Shown here piece after piece: positions 5,515-9,971 of a stretch of 9,971 bases of DNA. Below the pieces are notes generated by a model. That model searched no databases. It saw only the letters and a list, made by a program, of their open reading frames with translations, and was not told the origin of the DNA. Source of the stretch: Aquifex aeolicus (GTDB taxonomy: Bacteria; Aquificota; Aquificia; Aquificales; Aquificaceae); assembly GCA_015662815.1 (NCBI GenBank), contig DQTK01000132.1, positions 1 to 9,971 of the forward strand, given 5' to 3'. Numbering within the stretch: the first letter of the stretch is position 1; every line of letters starts with the position of its first letter. The position numbers and the translations under genes were made by a program.

Positions 5515-6397
5515 CTACAAAAACCCCTTGTCCTTCGGAGATTTTACCTATTTCCGTCATATCAAGGAATGGATTCCAAGAGGATTTAGGGTGTGTAAAA
5601 AGCAATTGATAATCTTCCCCTCCAACAAGGGCATAATCTATAGGATTTTTTCCGTATTTCTCACAAAAGAGTTTTAGCTCCTTTGAAATAGGTAATTTTT
5701 CTGAAAAAATTTCCACTTTTACAGAGCTCCTTTCCGATAGATGCCAAAGGTCGGATAGGAGTCCGTCGCTTATATCCATACTTGCATTTGCATGCTTTTG
5801 AATGTGTTTTACGTAGTCTATTCGTGCGGTAGGTTTTAAATGTCTTTCTATAAGGGCTAACTCAAAGGGTTCGTATTCCTTCTTGTTCATAAGAATCAGC
5901 TCGAGTCCGGCACGGGAATCGCCCAACGTTCCGGATACAAACAGACTATCTCCCGGTTTAGCCCCTTTTCTCCCGACAAATCTCTCAGTCCTTCCAAGGA
6001 CAAATACGGATATGCTAATCTTCTCCAGTTTGGCTATATTTCCGCCTATAACCTTACATTTATAAAACCTACAAGCCCTATCTATGCCCTTATACAGCCT
6101 TTCTACGTAAGAGTTTTCCAAATCCTCGGGAATGTTCAAGGAGATTAAGACCCATTCAGGATATCCGCCGTTGCTTACTATATCACTCACATTCACACTT
6201 ATAGCTTTCCACCCAACAGCTTCGGGAAGATAATTACTGAGGAAGTGAATACCCTCGTTCATCGTGTCCGTGGTAAGGAGCAAAGTAGATTCGCTTTGAA
6301 TTTTTATAGGAGCTGTATCATCTCCAATTAATTCAGATTTCAGGATTTCCTTTAGTCTATTTATTAGCTCAAATTCACCCAGTTGCCCCACTTTCAT
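5474..6397 (-). CDS. thiL: Thiamine-monophosphate kinase
   Basis: ThiL phosphorylates thiamine monophosphate to thiamine diphosphate with ATP. The 307-residue length is typical. Metal and nucleotide motifs are in place: LIGDDTA (23-29), LTTDTMNEGIHF (41-52), NVSDIVSNGG (69-78), VIGGN (116-120), VSGTLGDS (154-161), MDISDGL (207-213) and GGEDYQLLF (259-267). The acidic residues of the PurM/ThiL-type active site (for example Asp26, Asp27, Asp44, Asp72, Asp208 and Asp211) are present. The sequence resembles A. aeolicus ThiL, as I recall it, over its whole length, including the ending KGW-HF. Its ATG overlaps the CorC stop as ATGA, with AAGGTGA just upstream, so translation is probably coupled. 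No TPP riboswitch is visible near it. Confidence 0.96.
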   Translation of the reverse strand: MKVGQLGEFELINRLKEILKSELIGDDTAPIKIQSESTLLLTTDTMNEGIHFLSNYLPEAVGWKAISVNVSDIVSNGGYPEWVLISLNIPEDLENSYVERLYKGIDRACRFYKCKVIGGNIAKLEKISISVFVLGRTERFVGRKGAKPGDSLFVSGTLGDSRAGLELILMNKKEYEPFELALIERHLKPTARIDYVKHIQKHANASMDISDGLLSDLWHLSERSSVKVEIFSEKLPISKELKLFCEKYGKNPIDYALVGGEDYQLLFTHPKSSWNPFLDMTEIGKISEGQGVFVDGKLAKPKGWRHF

Positions 6398-7662
6398 TTT
6401 TTCACCTTTTCCTCAGATAGTTTTATCACTATTACTTCTCTGACCTTATTCTTTTTAACTTCGTTGACTATAAACTTATATCCGTTAAACACAAATTCGT
6501 CTCCTTTTTTGGGTATTCTTCCAAGATTGGCCATCACAAATCCGCTCACTGTATCGTATTCGTATTCCTCCGGGAGTTCCATTTCAAGCTTTCCAGCGAG
6601 TTCTTCTATATCCACGGACCCTCCCACTTTGTAGGTATCCGACGAGATTTTTTCGAGTTCCTTCTCTTCTTCGTACTCTTCCGGGACTTCTCCCACTATC
6701 CACTTTAAAACATCGTAAAGGGTAATTACTCCCGATACTACTCCATGCTCATCGATAACTATAGCAATTTGCGCTTTTTTCTTTTTCAGTTCAGTTAAAA
6801 ATTTTGCAACCGTCATTACTTCCGGAACTATAAACGGCTCCCTTGCAAACTCTTTTAAGACTTTATCCCTGTTTTTCTGAACGGGGAGAAAATCTTTCAC
6901 GTGAACTACGCCCGTAATGTTGTCCAAAACCTCCCTGTATATAGGGATTTTACTGTGAGCTCTTTGCTTGATAATAGCTATTATCTCTCCGACTTTTTTG
7001 TCCTCCGGAAGGGAAAATATGTTAGGTCTGGGAGTCATTATTTCTTTTACTAGAACTTCATCCATTTCTAGGACTCTTTCAATCATTATTTTTTCTTGCA
7101 AATCAAACTCACCGGTTTCTACACCCTGTTCTATTATTCCCAGTAATTTCTCTTCGGTAAGTTCAAAGTCTTCCTCCTTTATCTCTATACCGAGTTTTTT
7201 CAGGAGAAAATGAATAGGAAAAATGAGGATAAACCTTACAGGTGTAACTATTATGTGAAATAAGTAAAAAATGGGTGCGTATATCAAAGCGAGTCTGTCG
7301 GCTATAGGTAAGACGATATTCTTCGGAAGCGTTTCCCCGAAGATAAATATAAACGTCGATGTGAGAACTACGGATAAGAATGCTCCTTTCTGTCCAAAAA
7401 GCTCCACAAAAGTTTTTGTTCCGTAAGAGGCTATTAGAATATTCACAAGCTCGTTTCCTATCAGGATTGAAATGAGCACCTCTTTCGGTTTAGAAATTAG
7501 ATACATCAATACTTTGTAAAACCTACTACCGGAAAATTTCATTAAAACCGGTTTACTTACGCTGAAGAAGACCACTTCAGAAGAAGCGAAGAATCCCGAA
7601 GCAAATAACAGGAACAGGAAAACGAGAAAATCAGTATAGATTGCAAGCAACGATTCTTCCAT
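6394..7662 (-). CDS. CorC/HlyC-type CNNM (DUF21) protein with CBS pair
   Basis: Members of this family (CNNM/CorC/MpfA) are inner membrane proteins that export or balance Mg2+ and related cations; the older name hemolysin is historical. The 422-residue protein has an N-terminal DUF21 membrane domain at about 8-155, with SSEVVFFSVSK (27-37), IGNELVNI (68-75) and FGETLPKNIVL (108-118). A linker helix follows, then a CBS pair at about 205-322 starting at KEIMTPR (206-212) and including DEHGVVSGVITLYDVLKWIVGE (positions 304-325). The C-terminal CorC_HlyC domain runs about 335-420. The start is supported by AGGAGGG (7678-7672 on the minus strand) nine bases before the ATG, so its first 32 bases overlap the ABC ATPase gene. 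The exact cation is not predictable. Confidence 0.9.
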   Translation of the reverse strand: MEESLLAIYTDFLVFLFLLFASGFFASSEVVFFSVSKPVLMKFSGSRFYKVLMYLISKPKEVLISILIGNELVNILIASYGTKTFVELFGQKGAFLSVVLTSTFIFIFGETLPKNIVLPIADRLALIYAPIFYLFHIIVTPVRFILIFPIHFLLKKLGIEIKEEDFELTEEKLLGIIEQGVETGEFDLQEKIMIERVLEMDEVLVKEIMTPRPNIFSLPEDKKVGEIIAIIKQRAHSKIPIYREVLDNITGVVHVKDFLPVQKNRDKVLKEFAREPFIVPEVMTVAKFLTELKKKKAQIAIVIDEHGVVSGVITLYDVLKWIVGEVPEEYEEEKELEKISSDTYKVGGSVDIEELAGKLEMELPEEYEYDTVSGFVMANLGRIPKKGDEFVFNGYKFIVNEVKKNKVREVIVIKLSEEKVKK

Positions 7663-8554
7663 TTATTTCAACCCTCCTAAGTGTTTCCTTACACTCCTCA
7701 AAAGCTTCAGGGCAACGCGGATAAAAGGGACAACCTTCCTCGGGAATTTCATATTCCTCCTCTAAAGTATCTATCAATTTTCTTTCCATGGGATGTTTTG
7801 CCGGCAGATTGCTGAGGAGAAACTTGGTGTAAGGATGTAAGGGATTTTTCAATACCTCACTTTTTTTACCAAGCTCCATCAATATACCTGAATATATCAC
7901 TGCAACCCTATGGGCTATCTTTTCTACCACACGGATATCATGGGTGATAAAAATAAACGCTATACCCTTTTGGTTAAGGTCTTTAAAGAGCTTTAATATC
8001 TCTTCCTGAATGGAGACATCCAGAGAAGCTGTAGGCTCATCTGCAACTATTAACTCGGGATTCAAAACAATAGCCCTTGCTATAGCTACCCTTTGAGCTT
8101 GACCTCCCGAAAGTTGTAACGGCTTTCTTTTAAGAATTTCAAAGGGAAGATTTACCTTTGCAATTGCATCTTTAACCTTCTCCTTTCTATTTTTCTCTCC
8201 GTGTACTATCAAAGGCTCTTCTACAATTTCTTCTACCTTCATTCTAGGATTTAGGGAAGTTCTCGGGTCTTGGAAAACCACCGATACCTTACGTGTATAC
8301 TCTTTACCCATTGCAAATATATCTCTACCTGCGAACAGTACCTTCCCCTTGGTGGGTTTTTCCAATCTAAGAATTATTTTTCCTAAGGTGCTCTTTCCCG
8401 AACCACTTTCTCCCACAACAGCCAGTATTTCACCTTTGTAGATATTCAGAGATAAATCCCTAAGGGCATAGAAATCCTTTTTCCTGAAAAATCCCACCTT
8501 CACCTTGTAAACTTTCGTAAGATTCCTGATTTCAAGAAGTGTATTCCTATTCAT
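7631..8554 (-). CDS. Oligopeptide/dipeptide-type ABC transporter ATPase (OppF/DppF-like)
   Basis: This is a 307-residue ATPase that would power import of peptides or, in some thermophile relatives, other substrates. Motifs in order are Walker A GESGSGKST (48-56), Q-loop Gln95 in VVFQDPRTSLNPRM, signature LSGGQAQR (148-155), Walker B LIVADEP (168-174) with Glu173, D-loop SLDV (177-180) and switch His205. After the ATPase core comes the oligopeptide-transporter C-terminal domain: NPLHPYTKFLL (237-247) and Cys275, Cys281, Cys288 and Cys304, the four-Cys pattern linked to a [4Fe-4S] cluster in some Dpp ATPases. QDPRTSLNPRM fits the OppF/DppF branch. No permease, binding protein or second ATPase is in the window, so partners must lie elsewhere. 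It follows hemN by 20 bases, and no clear Shine-Dalgarno precedes its ATG. Confidence 0.92.
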   Translation of the reverse strand: MNRNTLLEIRNLTKVYKVKVGFFRKKDFYALRDLSLNIYKGEILAVVGESGSGKSTLGKIILRLEKPTKGKVLFAGRDIFAMGKEYTRKVSVVFQDPRTSLNPRMKVEEIVEEPLIVHGEKNRKEKVKDAIAKVNLPFEILKRKPLQLSGGQAQRVAIARAIVLNPELIVADEPTASLDVSIQEEILKLFKDLNQKGIAFIFITHDIRVVEKIAHRVAVIYSGILMELGKKSEVLKNPLHPYTKFLLSNLPAKHPMERKLIDTLEEEYEIPEEGCPFYPRCPEAFEECKETLRRVEINGRIVACNLY

Positions 8555-8574
8555 TTAATCTTATTCATCTAATC

Positions 8575-9945
8575 TCAGATAGTCCGTGAAAACTTTAGCT
8601 CCCTTTTCCTTCTCAGGTGTGCATCAAAGACCATGGCAACGTTCCTAATAAGCAGTCTTCCGACGGGAAGAATCCTAATCTTTTCCTCTTCAATCTTTAT
8701 AAGTCCATCCTCTTCCATCCCTTTTAGTTCTTCCAATTCCTTTTCGAAGTAGTTTTTAAAATCTATTTCGAACATGTTTTCTATCTTTTTAAAGTCCACT
8801 CCGAGATTACACATTATATCCATAATTACTTCTCTTCTTATGAAATCGTCTTCACTCAGGATGTATCCCCTAAATACGGGTATTTCTCCTTTATCAACGG
8901 CGTTATTATACTCTCTCAGAGTCTTGAAGTTCTGGAAGTAAGAATCGTAGAGCATACCTATTGAAGTAGCTCCAAAACCTAAAAGCTCCACTCCCTTCTT
9001 AGTAGTATACCCTTGAAAGTTTCTCCATAGCTCCCTTTTTCTTTGAGCAACTGCAAGCTCATCGTGGGGTTTTGCGAAGTGGTCCATCCCTATGTAAATG
9101 TATCCCGCTGACTGGAATTTATCTATTATCATCTCGAGAATTCTCAGTTTCTCCTCTGCTGAAGGTAACGATTCCTTAGGGAGAAGTTGTTGGTGAGGCT
9201 TAATATCAGGTATGTAGGCAAAACTGTAAGTTGCTATTCTGTCGGGATTGAGTTCTATAACTTTATCTACGGTTTCTTCAAAGCTTTCCTTAGTCTGATA
9301 AGGAAGCCCGTAAATAAGGTCTACGTTTATACTTTCAAAACCTGCTTCCCTCAGTTTTTCAATTTTTTCCTTGATAAGCTCGTAGGGTTGAATCCTGTTT
9401 ACCACGCACTGGACCTTAGGATTTAAATCTTGAATTCCTAAGCTTACTCTGTTGAAGCCTACTTCTTTAATTGTTTTTATTTGTTCATCCGTAAGGTAGC
9501 GAGGGTCAAGCTCGATTGAAATCTCGGCATTTTCATCTATGGGAAATCTTTTAACTATTTCTTCGAAAAAAGCTTTAATTTGCTCGGGCTCAAGGTAGTT
9601 GGGTGTTCCACCTCCCCAATGGAGCTGAATTACCTTTCTATCCTTATCCAAGTATTGGGATACAAGCTGAACCTCCCTGTAAACCCTTTCAAGATACGGA
9701 ACTTCTATTCCCTTTCTATGGGAAATTATTACGTTACAACCGCAGTATAAACATCTTTGTTCACAAAAAGGTATGTGAAAGTAAAGGGATAAAGGTGTTT
9801 TCCTTTGATTACTCTCTATTAGTTTCTTAATATAGTGATTCGAATTTACATCCTCGGTAAACTCCGTTGCAGGAGGATAACTTGTATACCTCGGCCCGGG
9901 ACGGTCGTATTTTTTGATGAGCTCCTTATTAAACTCTGCTTTCAT
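8575..9945 (-). CDS. hemN: Oxygen-independent coproporphyrinogen III dehydrogenase (radical SAM)
   Basis: HemN decarboxylates two propionates of coproporphyrinogen III to vinyl groups in heme synthesis, without oxygen. The 456-residue length fits. True HemN marks are present: the N-terminal PRYTSYPPA (18-26), radical SAM cluster [10 protein letters not shown] (61-70) with Cys61, Cys65, Cys68 and the extra Cys70, GGGTP (111-115), SIELDPRYL (143-151), VSLGIQDLN (167-175), [11 protein letters not shown] (208-218), RNFQGYTT (308-315), [10 protein letters not shown] (321-330) and RNVAMVFD (434-441). These set it apart from the shorter heme chaperone HemW. It is the first visible gene of the minus-strand operon. 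No Shine-Dalgarno precedes the ATG at 9945, but an AT-rich -10-like sequence lies just before it. Confidence 0.96.
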   Translation of the reverse strand: MKAEFNKELIKKYDRPGPRYTSYPPATEFTEDVNSNHYIKKLIESNQRKTPLSLYFHIPFCEQRCLYCGCNVIISHRKGIEVPYLERVYREVQLVSQYLDKDRKVIQLHWGGGTPNYLEPEQIKAFFEEIVKRFPIDENAEISIELDPRYLTDEQIKTIKEVGFNRVSLGIQDLNPKVQCVVNRIQPYELIKEKIEKLREAGFESINVDLIYGLPYQTKESFEETVDKVIELNPDRIATYSFAYIPDIKPHQQLLPKESLPSAEEKLRILEMIIDKFQSAGYIYIGMDHFAKPHDELAVAQRKRELWRNFQGYTTKKGVELLGFGATSIGMLYDSYFQNFKTLREYNNAVDKGEIPVFRGYILSEDDFIRREVIMDIMCNLGVDFKKIENMFEIDFKNYFEKELEELKGMEEDGLIKIEEEKIRILPVGRLLIRNVAMVFDAHLRRKRELKFSRTI

Positions 9946-9952
9946 TATGAAA

Positions 9953-9958
9953 ATAATA
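9953..9958 (-). promoter_or_regulatory. Candidate -10 of the hemN operon
   Basis: On the minus strand TATTAT (9958-9953) is seven bases before the hemN ATG, the same hexamer and spacing as before gltD. A -35 would fall beyond the window end and cannot be judged. The bases between contain no Shine-Dalgarno, so a leaderless or near-leaderless message is inferred. Confidence 0.4.
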
Positions 9959-9971
9959 TATAGATTTATAC

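Noticed and set aside
5282..5677. Plus-strand open frame of 131 codons
   Set aside because: It is antisense to the prepilin-like gene and thiL, both supported by motifs; nothing in it looks like a protein family.
6398..6420. TPP riboswitch near thiL
   Set aside because: thiL overlaps the preceding gene and no THI-box-like sequence is seen in the few bases available.
6968..7213. Plus-strand Ser/Ile-rich open frame
   Set aside because: It is the reverse of the CBS region of the CorC-type gene, with low-complexity composition and no start signal.
8551..8568. Five-codon minus-strand mini-ORF (ATG at 8568) whose TGA overlaps the ABC ATPase ATG
   Set aside because: It could re-initiate translation at the ATPase start, but it has no Shine-Dalgarno and such short frames are expected by chance.

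Overview
The window looks like a piece of a hyperthermophile chromosome close to Aquifex. The genes are AT-rich, Lys/Glu/Ile-rich and tightly packed, with 2-4 bp gaps or overlaps. Unrelated pathways share one long transcription unit, a habit known from Aquificales. The ThiL protein matches what I remember of Aquifex aeolicus ThiL closely but not identically, so a sister species is more likely than A. aeolicus VF5. This assignment is from memory and is inference.

Layout. Positions 1-186 hold the 3' end of an unidentified plus-strand gene ending in a hydrophobic segment. Positions 187-318 are AT-rich and non-coding, with a small inverted repeat and a very good ribosome binding site. That site leads into a short plus-strand reading frame (319-555) broken by an in-frame TAA at codon 9. 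Two minus-strand genes follow: gltD-like (908-2338) and, overlapping its end by ATGA, a 119-residue protein of unknown function (552-911). A 38-bp divergent gap (2339-2376), containing a perfect 7-1-7 palindrome, separates gltD from a plus-strand DedA/YqaA-type membrane protein (2377-2847).

From 9945 down to 2828, eight minus-strand genes form an apparent operon: hemN, an OppF/DppF-type ABC ATPase, a CorC/CNNM-type CBS membrane protein, thiL, a prepilin-like protein, purC, an HU-family DNA-binding protein and a GT4 glycosyltransferase. Their products serve heme, peptide import, Mg2+/cation handling, thiamine, pilus or secretion, purine, nucleoid and envelope glycan functions. There is no single pathway here. 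The shared transcript probably reflects genome compaction, possibly with an internal promoter before the HU gene.

No mobile element, CRISPR array, tRNA or rRNA was seen, and I do not see a clear undescribed system. The points most worth a second look are the interrupted small gene with an intact ribosome binding site, the palindrome in the divergent gltD/dedA gap, the promoter-like hexamers placed for leaderless starts at genes lacking a Shine-Dalgarno sequence, the Gln replacing the second Glu of the glycosyltransferase EX7E motif, and the unknown protein coupled to gltD.
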